Shown in pieces: positions 1 to 5,917 of a stretch of 8,971 nt of DNA. Both the position numbers and the translations under genes were made by a program. Location: the NCBI GenBank assembly GCA_946886475.1, contig CAMPIQ010000147.1, forward strand, positions 1 to 8,971. Reading direction: 5' to 3'. The notes under the pieces are model-generated. The model was not told the origin of the DNA. It did no database searches and saw nothing but the letters and a program-made list of their open reading frames with translations. The first letter of the stretch is position 1. Each line of letters starts with the position of its first letter. This DNA is from an uncultured Chitinophagales bacterium (GTDB lineage Bacteria > Bacteroidota > Bacteroidia > Chitinophagales > Chitinophagaceae).

Positions 1-54
1 GTACTTTTTTGTGTACTCTTTTTAAAAATGCTACATAGCGCGAGTAGAGTTTGA

Positions 55-91
55 AAAGCTGAAAGCCTTGCTGGGAGAGGCTTTCAGCTTT
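55..91 (-). terminator. Hairpin terminator of tRNA-Leu
   Basis: A perfect 13-base-pair inverted repeat (55-67 with 79-91) encloses an 11-base loop. On the minus strand it begins two bases after the tRNA discriminator base and is followed by TTCAAAC, a short and imperfect U tract. Position and stem strength suit a Rho-independent terminator or 3' processing hairpin for the tRNA transcript. The weak U run is the main doubt. Confidence 0.65.
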
Positions 92-92
92 G

Positions 93-176
93 TGCCCGGG
101 ACTGGAATCGAACCAGCACATTCTTGCGAACGGCAGATTTTGAGTCTGCTGCGTCTACCAATTCCGCCACCCGGGC
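93..176 (-). tRNA. tRNA-Leu (anticodon CAA)
   Basis: The minus strand folds into a complete class II tRNA of 84 nt. The acceptor stem is GCCCGGG/CCCGGGC with discriminator A. U8 and a D arm GCGGAATTGGTAGACGC follow. The anticodon stem GCAGA/TCTGC carries loop CTCAAAA, giving anticodon CAA, which reads UUG leucine codons. The long variable arm CGTTC-GCAA-GAATG is a 5-pair stem with a GCAA loop and is typical of tRNA-Leu. The T arm is GCTGG-TTCGATT-CCAGT. No CCA is encoded (the template gives CAA after the discriminator), so the 3' end must be added after transcription. It stands alone and is transcribed away from the lysine gene to its right. Confidence 0.97.
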
Positions 177-255
177 ATTTGAAGAGCGGAGAGCGGGAGC
201 GGAGTGCGCCCTGCACGCTTACTCATTCTCTTTCCCCGCACTTCATTTGGGGCTG

Positions 256-282
256 CAATGTTACAACATTCTGTTGAAACAG
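256..282 (-). promoter_or_regulatory. Possible tRNA-Leu promoter -7 box with nested dyads
   Basis: On the minus strand TAACATTG (263-256) differs in one base from the Bacteroidota -7 consensus TAnnTTTG. It is followed by CAGCCCC, almost the same continuation as at the prfC promoter. It would place the tRNA-Leu transcript start about 75 bases upstream of the mature tRNA. No good -33 element was found at the expected distance. The box overlaps AATGTT-AC-AACATT (257-270), which adjoins CTGTT-GA-AACAG (271-282); this may be an operator or chance. Confidence 0.35.
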
Positions 283-446
283 ATCGTGCTGTCATTTCAA
301 ATATTTTTATAAAGGCTACGCATTAATAAGGCGCCCGGTGCCTTTCCTGACCACCACCGCAACCGGCCAGGCGGTCTTAAATTTTATTCTTATTAGTTTA
401 GCTTTTTTAAAACTGATAAGGCTTCATTTAAATACCTACGTTCAAG

Positions 447-1646
447 ATGATAAAAATAGGATTGCTCAGGGAAGGAAAAGTTCCGTCAGACAACAGGGTG
501 GCGCTCACACCGGCGCAGTGTAAATGGCTGGGGAAAGAACACAGCGGCTTACAGATCATTGCTCAACATGCACCACACAGGTGCTTTTCAGACCTGGAAT
601 ATGAAAGAGCAGGCATTGAGGTTAAGGAAGACCTTTCAGCTTGTGATATACTCCTGGGTATCAAAGAAGCGGTGGCAGATGATCTCATGCCGGGCAAGAC
701 CTACCTGTTCTTTTCGCATACCCGGAAAAAGCAGCCTTATAACCAGCACCTCCTGCAAACCATCATCCGGAAAAAAATAACCCTCATTGACTATGAATGC
801 ATGGAGCATGAAGATGGCCAGCGTATTATTGGCTTTGGATTTTTTGCCGGCATAGTAGGGGCCCACAATGGAATGATGGTCTATGGTAAAAGATCAGGTG
901 CATTTGACCTGGAAAGGGTATACAAACAAAAGGATTTTAAAGAACTGATCCATTCTTACTTCGGATTAAAGGTGCCCAATATCAGGATCGCCATCACCGG
1001 CTCAGGACGTGTAGCGCATGGCATACTGGAAGTGATGAACCTCATGGGGATCATTGAAGTGGAAAAAGAAGATTATCTATCAAGAAGTTTTTCTTATCCT
1101 GTATATCTGCAACTGAAGGGCGCGGATCTTTATGCACACAGGGAAACAGGAAAATACAGCCGGGAACATTTTCACCTGCATCCGAAAGAATACAGGTCGC
1201 TGTTTCCACAATACATTCCGCAAACAGACATTCTGATGAATGGCGTATTCTGGGATCTTGATGTACCCCGGTTATTTACAAAAGAAGAAGTAAAGGATCC
1301 GGGTTTCAGGATCAGTGTGATCTCAGATATCACAGATGATTACAATGGTTCGGTTCCCATTAACCTGGGCGACCAGACCATTGAAGATCCTGTGTATGGG
1401 GTTGACCGGGTGACGCTGGAAAAAACAAAACCATTCCTGGAAAATGCAATTGATATCATAGCAGTCGGCAATCTTCCCAATGAACTGCCAAGAGATGCTT
1501 CCAAATATTTTGGTGAACAGCTCATCAAATTCATCCTACCCGACCTGCTGGGCAACAGTTCGCAGATCATAGAGGGAGCCACCATTGTAAAACAGGGAGC
1601 GCTCACACCCAAATTTGATTACCTGAGTGATTACGCAGGCGTTTAG
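447..1646 (+). CDS. Lysine-ketoglutarate reductase-like (saccharopine dehydrogenase, L-lysine-forming type)
   Basis: The 399-residue protein belongs to the AlaDH/PNT N-terminal superfamily but resembles the LKR half of eukaryotic AASS and yeast Lys1 more than alanine dehydrogenase. Such enzymes interconvert lysine plus 2-oxoglutarate and saccharopine with NAD(P)H in the cytoplasm. Visible marks are the N-terminal REGKVPSDNRVALTP (R17), GIKE with K73 and FFSHTRKKQ with H91 (matching the catalytic Lys and His of Lys1), FGFFAGIVGA (130-139), and the Rossmann segment IAITGSGRVAHG (181-192). HPKEYRSLFPQYI (245-257), NGVFWDLDVPRLFTKEE (265-281), ISDITDDYNGSVPI (292-305) and GNLPNELPRDASKYFG (341-356) match AASS. 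No saccharopine dehydrogenase (Lys9-type) partner lies in the window, so direction and pathway are inferred; breakdown of lysine is more likely. The ATG at 447 gives the family N-terminus; no clear ribosome binding site precedes it. The stop codon overlaps that of trmN6. Confidence 0.82.
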   Translation: MIKIGLLREGKVPSDNRVALTPAQCKWLGKEHSGLQIIAQHAPHRCFSDLEYERAGIEVKEDLSACDILLGIKEAVADDLMPGKTYLFFSHTRKKQPYNQHLLQTIIRKKITLIDYECMEHEDGQRIIGFGFFAGIVGAHNGMMVYGKRSGAFDLERVYKQKDFKELIHSYFGLKVPNIRIAITGSGRVAHGILEVMNLMGIIEVEKEDYLSRSFSYPVYLQLKGADLYAHRETGKYSREHFHLHPKEYRSLFPQYIPQTDILMNGVFWDLDVPRLFTKEEVKDPGFRISVISDITDDYNGSVPINLGDQTIEDPVYGVDRVTLEKTKPFLENAIDIIAVGNLPNELPRDASKYFGEQLIKFILPDLLGNSSQIIEGATIVKQGALTPKFDYLSDYAGV

Positions 1647-2362
1647 AGATAGAGGTAATAATCTTTCAATAATTCAGTGAACGCGGAACTGTATTGTTGC
1701 TCATCTTTTATTAATAAACCGGACACTTCCAATGCTGATGTATTGTTCTTACTTCCCCGCATCATAATCCTGGAAGGCTGATGAACCGGAGACGGGGATA
1801 CCATGATCTTTTTGGATACATGAAAATGAAATTCCTCCAACAATGCTTCGGCTTCTTTTTCTCTTTTGAAAGGCAGTAAAATATAAAACACACCCTGTTC
1901 ATCCAGGTTGTTATAAAAAACCTCAAACAGCTGCCGCAGGCTAAGCTCAGTGCTGTGGTGTGCTTTGTTCTTTTCTTTATTGGGAGAGGCCAGTTCATTT
2001 TCGTAAAACGGAGGATTGCTGATAATAACATTATAGAGGCCGGCAGTTTTGTGATCAATGATATTTTCATGGATCACCCTGATCCTTTCAGGCCAAGGTG
2101 ATGATGCTATATTCTCCGCAGCCTGTATGGCTGCCTCTTTATCTATTTCAACTGCATCGATCCATGCATTGTTTTTTTGTGCCACCATCAGTGATAGCAA
2201 TCCGGTTCCTGCACCAATATCCAGCATGGTGAACTTTTCTTTGCTTTCACTAAGGTCCTGTGCAATCCATGCACCAAACAGGCATGAATCGGTGGTCACC
2301 TTCATGGCAGACCTGTTCTGGTAAACGGTAAACTCTTTGAATTTAAAATAAGCGTTAGGCAT
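1643..2362 (-). CDS. trmN6: tRNA1(Val) (adenine(37)-N6)-methyltransferase
   Basis: This 239-residue protein matches the TrmN6/YfiC family, which methylates N6 of A37 in tRNA-Val using S-adenosylmethionine. The N-terminus FKFKEFTVYQNRSAMKVTTD with FGAW (29-32) is the family signature. LDIGAGTGLLSL (47-58) is the SAM-binding motif I, E72 in VEID the acidic residue after strand 2, and NPPFY (116-120) the catalytic motif IV of N6-adenine methyltransferases. The C-terminus ends in LLKDYYLYL, as usual for the family. Length is normal and the start ATG precedes the signature directly. It lies 94-123 bases downstream of tsaD on the same strand, depending on how the gap is measured to the last tsaD codon or repeat, and may be co-transcribed with it. 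Both enzymes act on A37, though on different tRNAs. No TAnnTTTG box was found just upstream. Confidence 0.93.
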   Translation of the reverse strand: MPNAYFKFKEFTVYQNRSAMKVTTDSCLFGAWIAQDLSESKEKFTMLDIGAGTGLLSLMVAQKNNAWIDAVEIDKEAAIQAAENIASSPWPERIRVIHENIIDHKTAGLYNVIISNPPFYENELASPNKEKNKAHHSTELSLRQLFEVFYNNLDEQGVFYILLPFKREKEAEALLEEFHFHVSKKIMVSPSPVHQPSRIMMRGSKNNTSALEVSGLLIKDEQQYSSAFTELLKDYYLYL

Positions 2363-2419
2363 GCTTTCTATGGTGCGGTATCCGCTAAGGGCTCTTTAAT
2401 AATTGTTTGAACGGTGACA

Positions 2420-2461
2420 GGCCAGTGGCCAACAGCCATTGGCCAATGACTACCGGCTATC
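2420..2461. repeat. Heptad-period intergenic repeat (GGCCAAT type)
   Basis: Between tsaD and trmN6 the plus strand reads in 7-base units: GGCCAGT, GGCCAAC, AGCCATT, GGCCAAT (2420-2447), then two degenerate units GACTACC and GGCTATC that run into the tsaD stop codon (2457-2459). Units 2420-2429 and 2435-2444 also pair as a 10-base-pair stem with one G-T pair and loop CAACA. No U tract follows on the minus strand, so a simple terminator is unlikely. Confidence 0.6.
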
Positions 2462-3485
2462 TTGCCTTCGCACTCACTTCCATTCCCGCCACATCACCCT
2501 CCAGGAATTTATAATAAGCCGTGATGGCGATCATGGCTGCATTGTCTGTGCAATATTCAAAATCTGGAATGAAGCCTTTCCAGTTATTTTGCGCACACAT
2601 GGTAAGAAATGATTTACGCAATTCGCTGTTGGCAGACACACCGCCTGCCAGACAAAGATGGGTGATGCCGGTTTGCAGGGCTGCTTTTTTAAATTTCTTT
2701 AAAAGAATGGATACAATGCGGAATTGTACCGAAGCACAGATATCGTTCAAATTCTTTTGAATGAAATCAGCATCTGCAGCAGTTTGTTTTTGCAGGAAGT
2801 AAAGCACTGAAGTTTTCAATCCGCTGAAACTGAAATTAAGACCTGCTATCTGTGGTTCGGCAAATGTGAATTTTTTGGGATCACCCTGTTTTGCATATTT
2901 ATCTATGAGGGGACCGCCGGGATAGGGAAGTCCTAAGATTTTGGCGGTCTTATCAAAGGCTTCTCCTGCAGCATCATCAAGTGTTTCCCCGATAACCTCC
3001 ATACGGGTGGGTGAATGGGTCAGCACGATCTGCGTATGTCCTCCGCTTACGGTAAGGCAGAGGAAAGGGAATGATGGTTTTTGTTCGGCAATAAGATTGG
3101 CCAGTACATGCGCCTGCATATGATGAACAGGTACCAGCGGTTTGTTCAATGCCAGGGCCAGCGATTTGGCAAACTGGCTGCCCACCAGCAGGGAGCCGAT
3201 TAAACCGGGAGCCTGGGTAAACGCAATCGCGTCCAGCGCTTTCAATTCACATCCTGCCTGTTTGATGGCCATATCAATTACCGGTACTATGTTTTGCATA
3301 TGCGCACGGCTTGCCAGTTCCGGCACCACGCCACCATATTTTTCGTGAACCGTCTGGTTGGCAATAAAGTTGGATAAGATCTTCCCGTTCCTGCACACGG
3401 AAGCAGATGTTTCATCGCAGGAAGATTCTATCGCCAGAAGTAACACATCATGTTCACCGTATTCTTTATTTTTTATATCATTCAT
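2457..3485 (-). CDS. tsaD: tRNA N6-adenosine threonylcarbamoyltransferase TsaD
   Basis: TsaD transfers the threonylcarbamoyl group from threonylcarbamoyl-AMP to A37 of tRNAs that read ANN codons, acting with TsaB and TsaE in bacteria. It is an ASKHA-fold metalloenzyme. From the ATG at 3485 the protein has 342 residues. Visible are LAIESSCDETSASV (17-30), GGVVPELASRAH (51-62), the metal ligands H122 and H126 in HHMQAH together with D314 in DNAAM, VSGGHT (146-151), GEAFDK (174-179), SFSGLKTS (219-226) and LAGGVSANSELR (279-290). All family motifs are intact and the length is normal. A TTG in frame at 3494 would add three residues, but it forms the end of a likely -7 box, so ATG 3485 is preferred. 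A GTG just before LLLAIESS is another possible start. tsaB and tsaE are not in the window. Confidence 0.96.
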   Translation of the reverse strand: MNDIKNKEYGEHDVLLLAIESSCDETSASVCRNGKILSNFIANQTVHEKYGGVVPELASRAHMQNIVPVIDMAIKQAGCELKALDAIAFTQAPGLIGSLLVGSQFAKSLALALNKPLVPVHHMQAHVLANLIAEQKPSFPFLCLTVSGGHTQIVLTHSPTRMEVIGETLDDAAGEAFDKTAKILGLPYPGGPLIDKYAKQGDPKKFTFAEPQIAGLNFSFSGLKTSVLYFLQKQTAADADFIQKNLNDICASVQFRIVSILLKKFKKAALQTGITHLCLAGGVSANSELRKSFLTMCAQNNWKGFIPDFEYCTDNAAMIAITAYYKFLEGDVAGMEVSAKAR

Positions 3486-3491
3486 TCCGTG

Positions 3492-3526
3492 CAAAAATCA
3501 TCTAAATACTTTAATGATTTCCAAAA
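3492..3526 (-). promoter_or_regulatory. Candidate tsaD promoter
   Basis: On the minus strand TTTTG (3526-3522) lies 22 bases before GATTTTTG (3499-3492), which matches TAnnTTTG except for its first base. Transcription would start about 3485-3490, close to the tsaD ATG, giving an almost leaderless message. The -33 region sits inside an inverted repeat, ATGATTT-N3-AAATCAT (3514-3530), which could be an operator. This is a pattern match only. Confidence 0.35.
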
Positions 3527-3550
3527 TCATAATGTTTAATTGAACTAAGT

Positions 3551-3566
3551 TCCTCCTTCAGGGGGA
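3551..3566. repeat. Small hairpin between permease and tsaD
   Basis: TCCTCC-TTCA-GGGGGA forms a 6-base-pair stem with one T-G pair and a 4-base loop, 9 bases beyond the stop codon of the upstream permease gene on the minus strand. A second tiny dyad, GAACT-A-AGTTC, lies at 3542-3552. No U run follows on the minus strand, so it may be a 3' end stabiliser or a common intergenic motif and not a strong terminator. Confidence 0.35.
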
Positions 3567-3574
3567 CAGGGGTA

Positions 3575-4828
3575 CTAACTCCTGATGGCTACCACCGGAT
3601 CCATATTAGCGGCCTTTGTAGCAGGAATGATACCCGCAAGAATGCCGGCCACAATGCAAATGAGCAGCGCGATCAAAATAATGAATGGGGATAGAAAAAA
3701 GGGAAAATCAAAAAGGGCAGTTGCAATTTTGGTCATTAAATAAACCAGCAGTAATCCAATCAGTCCACCGATAATACAAAGGAAGGCCGACTCCATTAAA
3801 AATTCTGTAAGAATAACGGATTTCTTTGCACCCAGCGCTTTTTTCAAACCAATCTGTGAGGTTCTTTCTTTTACGGTTACGAACATGATGTTGGCCACGC
3901 CAAATATGCCAACAATAAACGAAAGTGCACCAATGGCCCATCCACCTTTATTTACACTTACAAATGCATCGCTAAGTGCATCACTGAAATCATTTACATC
4001 ATTCAGGGCAAAATCATCTTCTTCAACAGGTTTCAGTTTGTGAATGGAACGCATAATTAATTTCAGCTCATCTTTCACCACCTTGCTTCCAAGATGATCC
4101 TTACCCTTTACCATGATGATGGGCTCAGATCTTTTTTCATCCATGATGGTCCTTGCAAAGCGGTAGGTCATCACCACACTTTTATCAAACTGCCAGCCGC
4201 CGATCAAAGTGCTTCCCTGTTTTCGAATCACCCCTATTACATTTACCTTTTTGCCTTTGATGGTAGCCTGTTTGCCGGTTGCCAGTTCAGCACTTCCAAA
4301 TAATTTTTCAGCGATCTCAAAACCGATCACGCAGACATTACTGCCCAGGCCAAATTCCATATCGGTCATGAATCTTCCATATTGAACTTCCAATGGCTGG
4401 ATGTAAGGAAATTCCTGGGTCATTCCGTACAGGATAATATTAGAAAGTGTATTGTCGCGCACGTCAATGCTGCCCGATTGATTGATCACAAAAGCAGCGT
4501 GGGAAGCGGTTGTAGTTCTTTTTTTGATCTCTTCAAGGTCTTCTATGGCGGGGTAAGGTCTTTTTACATATTTCCACCAGGGAAAATCATGTCCGCCGGC
4601 GCCTGCCTTATAATCCCATTTATCAATATAAATGGTGTTGGTGCCCAGCGCTTTTATTTCAGTTTGAATATTATGTTCCAGGCTATTTACGGAAGCAAGC
4701 ACGCCAATGATGCAAAAAATGCCGATGGTAACACCAAATAATGAAAGGAAAGTGCGCAGTTTATTCTTCCACAATTCCTGTAGTGCCAGTTTAAAGCTGC
4801 TGATGCTGATCTCTAATAAGCGGCGCAT
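3575..4828 (-). CDS. ABC transporter permease, MacB/FtsX type
   Basis: The 417-residue inner-membrane protein has the four-helix layout of type VII ABC transporters, which couple cytoplasmic ATP hydrolysis to work in the periplasm (export of peptides, drugs, lipoproteins, or signalling). TM1 is about residues 27-49 after the basic segment LWKNKLRTF. A large periplasmic MacB-PCD-like domain follows (about 50-290). TM2 (about 295-317), TM3 (345-370) and TM4 (380-402) come next. ERTSQIGLKKALGAKKS (321-337) is the coupling-helix motif between TM2 and TM3, and the tail has PATKAANMDPVVAIR, typical of the family. Helix 1 probably serves as an uncleaved anchor. The gene stands alone: neither an ATPase (MacB/LolD type) nor a membrane-fusion protein is adjacent in the window, so the substrate cannot be assigned. 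It lies upstream of tsaD on the same strand with a 90-base gap. Confidence 0.9.
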   Translation of the reverse strand: MRRLLEISISSFKLALQELWKNKLRTFLSLFGVTIGIFCIIGVLASVNSLEHNIQTEIKALGTNTIYIDKWDYKAGAGGHDFPWWKYVKRPYPAIEDLEEIKKRTTTASHAAFVINQSGSIDVRDNTLSNIILYGMTQEFPYIQPLEVQYGRFMTDMEFGLGSNVCVIGFEIAEKLFGSAELATGKQATIKGKKVNVIGVIRKQGSTLIGGWQFDKSVVMTYRFARTIMDEKRSEPIIMVKGKDHLGSKVVKDELKLIMRSIHKLKPVEEDDFALNDVNDFSDALSDAFVSVNKGGWAIGALSFIVGIFGVANIMFVTVKERTSQIGLKKALGAKKSVILTEFLMESAFLCIIGGLIGLLLVYLMTKIATALFDFPFFLSPFIILIALLICIVAGILAGIIPATKAANMDPVVAIRS

Positions 4829-4843
4829 GATGAACTAATGCTT

Positions 4844-4851
4844 CAAATGTA
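4844..4851 (-). promoter_or_regulatory. -7 promoter box of the ABC permease gene
   Basis: TACATTTG on the minus strand is a perfect match to the Bacteroidota -7 consensus TAnnTTTG and ends 15 bases before the permease ATG. No clear TTTG/TTG -33 element is seen at 17-23 bases upstream, so the call rests on one box. If it is used, the leader is only about 10 bases. Confidence 0.35.
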
Positions 4852-4937
4852 ATTTAATTTTGAAGCCCTGGCTTGTATCATCGTTAAGGAATCTAATAAT
4901 TCATTAATTTCGGTCGCTTCCACCACAAGCCTGAGAG

Positions 4938-4966
4938 TTGATCACAAAACACCAAATTTAAATTTC
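4938..4966 (+). promoter_or_regulatory. Possible response-regulator promoter
   Basis: TTG (4938-4940) lies 18 bases before TAAATTTC (4959-4966), one base off TAnnTTTG. The ATG of the response regulator follows five bases later, so the message would be leaderless or nearly so. The match is imperfect and the area is AT-rich, so chance is a real alternative. Confidence 0.3.
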
Positions 4967-4971
4967 AAATA

Positions 4972-5334
4972 ATGATTAAGGTTTTGATCATTGATGATGA
5001 TCCGGATGTAAGAACGGTCATGAATGTGTTGATGAAAAAGAATGGTTTTGAAGTGGAAACTGCTTCAAGGAGGGAAGACGCGCTTGAAAAATTAAACCGC
5101 TTTCACCCCTCTGTAATTTTACTGGATGTGTTGCTGTCGGGTTATGACGGCCGCGATCTCTGTAAAGAGATCAAATCAAGTGAACGCCTGAAAAATATTC
5201 CTGTGATCATGTTTTCCGCTCATCCCGGTGCTTCAGAAAACTTCAGCAGCTATGGAGCGGATGCTTTTATTACCAAACCCGTCAATACCGATGCATTGAT
5301 CAGCGAGGTACGTAAACTGACAAAAGCCAGCTAA
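4972..5334 (+). CDS. Single-domain response regulator (CheY-like receiver)
   Basis: The 120-residue protein is a complete receiver domain with no output domain. It would accept a phosphoryl group from a histidine kinase and act through protein contacts. Acidic pocket residues D8, D9 and D10 lie in IIDDDPDV, the phosphoacceptor D52 in ILLDVLLSGYDG, S82 in IMFSAHPG takes the switch Ser/Thr place, and K102 in ITKPV is the invariant lysine followed by the cis proline. All key residues are present, so it should be phosphorylatable. No kinase is adjacent, making it an orphan. The stop codon is in the loop of the terminator hairpin that follows. The neighbouring small gene converges on it. Confidence 0.95.
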   Translation: MIKVLIIDDDPDVRTVMNVLMKKNGFEVETASRREDALEKLNRFHPSVILLDVLLSGYDGRDLCKEIKSSERLKNIPVIMFSAHPGASENFSSYGADAFITKPVNTDALISEVRKLTKAS

Positions 5335-5349
5335 CGCTGGCTTTCTATC
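5323..5349. terminator. Shared bidirectional terminator
   Basis: AAAGCCAGC-TAAC-GCTGGCTTT (5323-5344) is a perfect 9-base-pair hairpin with a 4-base loop. On the plus strand it is followed by CTATCATCTTTC; on the minus strand the stem runs into GCTTTTGTC. It can therefore end both the response-regulator message and the message of the small minus-strand gene. The stem covers the last three sense codons of the response regulator, and its TAA stop fills most of the loop. Confidence 0.8.
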
Positions 5350-5365
5350 ATCTTTCAATTGAAAA

Positions 5366-5569
5366 TTACCTGTTGTTTTCATTTCTCCTTCCTTTCGAAT
5401 CCTCTCTTTCACTTCTGTTATTGCTCATGGGCTTTGGATTGAAGGGCTGTCTTCTTTGTTCATAATTCATCCCTTCAAATCCCATGGAGTTTTTCCTTTC
5501 CTCACGACCGGTACCTGGTCCTGAATTTTCGTGTCTTTCACTATGCTCATTCCTCGAATTCTGTGACAT
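5366..5569 (-). CDS. Small disordered hydrophilic protein, function unknown
   Basis: I do not recognise a family. The 67-residue product is built mainly of Asn, Arg, Glu and Ser (about 40 residues), with no Cys or Trp and only three aromatics (F31, Y36, F43). It has no signal peptide or membrane segment and a slight net positive charge, so it is expected to be disordered. Stretches such as REERKNS and SEREDSKGRRNENN show the composition. Support for a real gene: a clean ATG preceded by the A-rich GATAAAATT, no competing frame, and a hairpin terminator directly after its stop shared with the response regulator. It might bind nucleic acid or act in stress, but nothing in the sequence proves this. 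Confidence 0.6.
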   Translation of the reverse strand: MSQNSRNEHSERHENSGPGTGREERKNSMGFEGMNYEQRRQPFNPKPMSNNRSEREDSKGRRNENNR

Positions 5570-5812
5570 AATTTTATCTGTTTGATCCGTCTCATGTAGT
5601 TAAAAAATAATACCAATTTTTAATACGGTGATTTGGGAGGAAAGTTGGCGTGAAGTCAGGATGTAGTGGTAGAAGTTCTACAGTATGGGCCCGGCTGGTT
5701 GTTTAACCGGCAGGGGGGGTGGAAATGACCCGGCCTGCGTGGATGGTTGCAGGTTGGTGCATTTCATCTTTCTGATCTCTTTTCTCACCCCTTCTATTCC
5801 TCAATTATTCAG
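5570..5812. other. Gene-poor stretch with dyads and two stem-loops
   Basis: No credible gene was found between the small minus-strand gene and the prfC promoter. The left part (5570-5635) is AT-rich and should hold the promoter of the small gene, but no box is convincing. GTAGAAGTTCTAC (5669-5681) is a perfect 13-base palindrome around a single central base. A GC-rich part follows, with a stem 5690-5700/5705-5715 (one G/A mismatch, loop GTTT) and a stem 5730-5738/5749-5757 (two G-T pairs, 10-base loop). A pyrimidine-rich run follows (about 5760-5800). It could hold a small RNA or a regulatory site, without proof. Confidence 0.4.
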
Positions 5813-5841
5813 TTTCCTTAACGTCAGTCCGCTTAACTTTG
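5813..5841 (+). promoter_or_regulatory. prfC promoter
   Basis: TAACTTTG (5834-5841) is a perfect -7 box of the Bacteroidota TAnnTTTG type. TTTC (5813-5816) with a 17-base spacer is a near match to the -33 element TTTG. The box continues as CAGCCC, nearly the same as the box upstream of tRNA-Leu. Transcription would start about 5845-5850, leaving a leader of roughly 40 or 70 bases, depending on which prfC start is used. Confidence 0.6.
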
Positions 5842-5917
5842 CAGCCCTGAATAAAAAAGAGCCCTGGCGTAAGCAGTAAGCGGTGTCATGGCTTTATTCC
5901 ATCCCAATAGTTTATCA

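Noticed and set aside
349..376. Hairpin-like GACCACC/GGCGGTC before the lysine gene, followed by an AT-rich tail
   Set aside because: The stem has only six pairs with a mismatch and a 14-base loop, and there is no upstream plus-strand gene for it to terminate. The spacer 178-446 otherwise shows nothing firm beyond the dyads at 256-282.
1340..1612. Minus-strand frame of 90 codons inside the lysine gene
   Set aside because: It lies wholly antisense to conserved motifs of the real gene and has no plausible product.
2420..2444. Stem-loop between tsaD and trmN6 as a terminator
   Set aside because: On the transcribed minus strand the stem carries an A/C mismatch and has no U tract; the heptad period explains the complementarity better.
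5685..5879. Plus-strand frame of 64 codons upstream of prfC
   Set aside because: It runs through the GC-rich stem-loops and the prfC promoter, has low-complexity content typical of noncoding DNA, and lacks a recognisable domain or start signal.
5888..5917. Ten-residue N-terminal extension of RF3
   Set aside because: [10 protein letters not shown] does not match the family, and the ATG at 5918 gives the usual start and length. It is kept only as an alternative.
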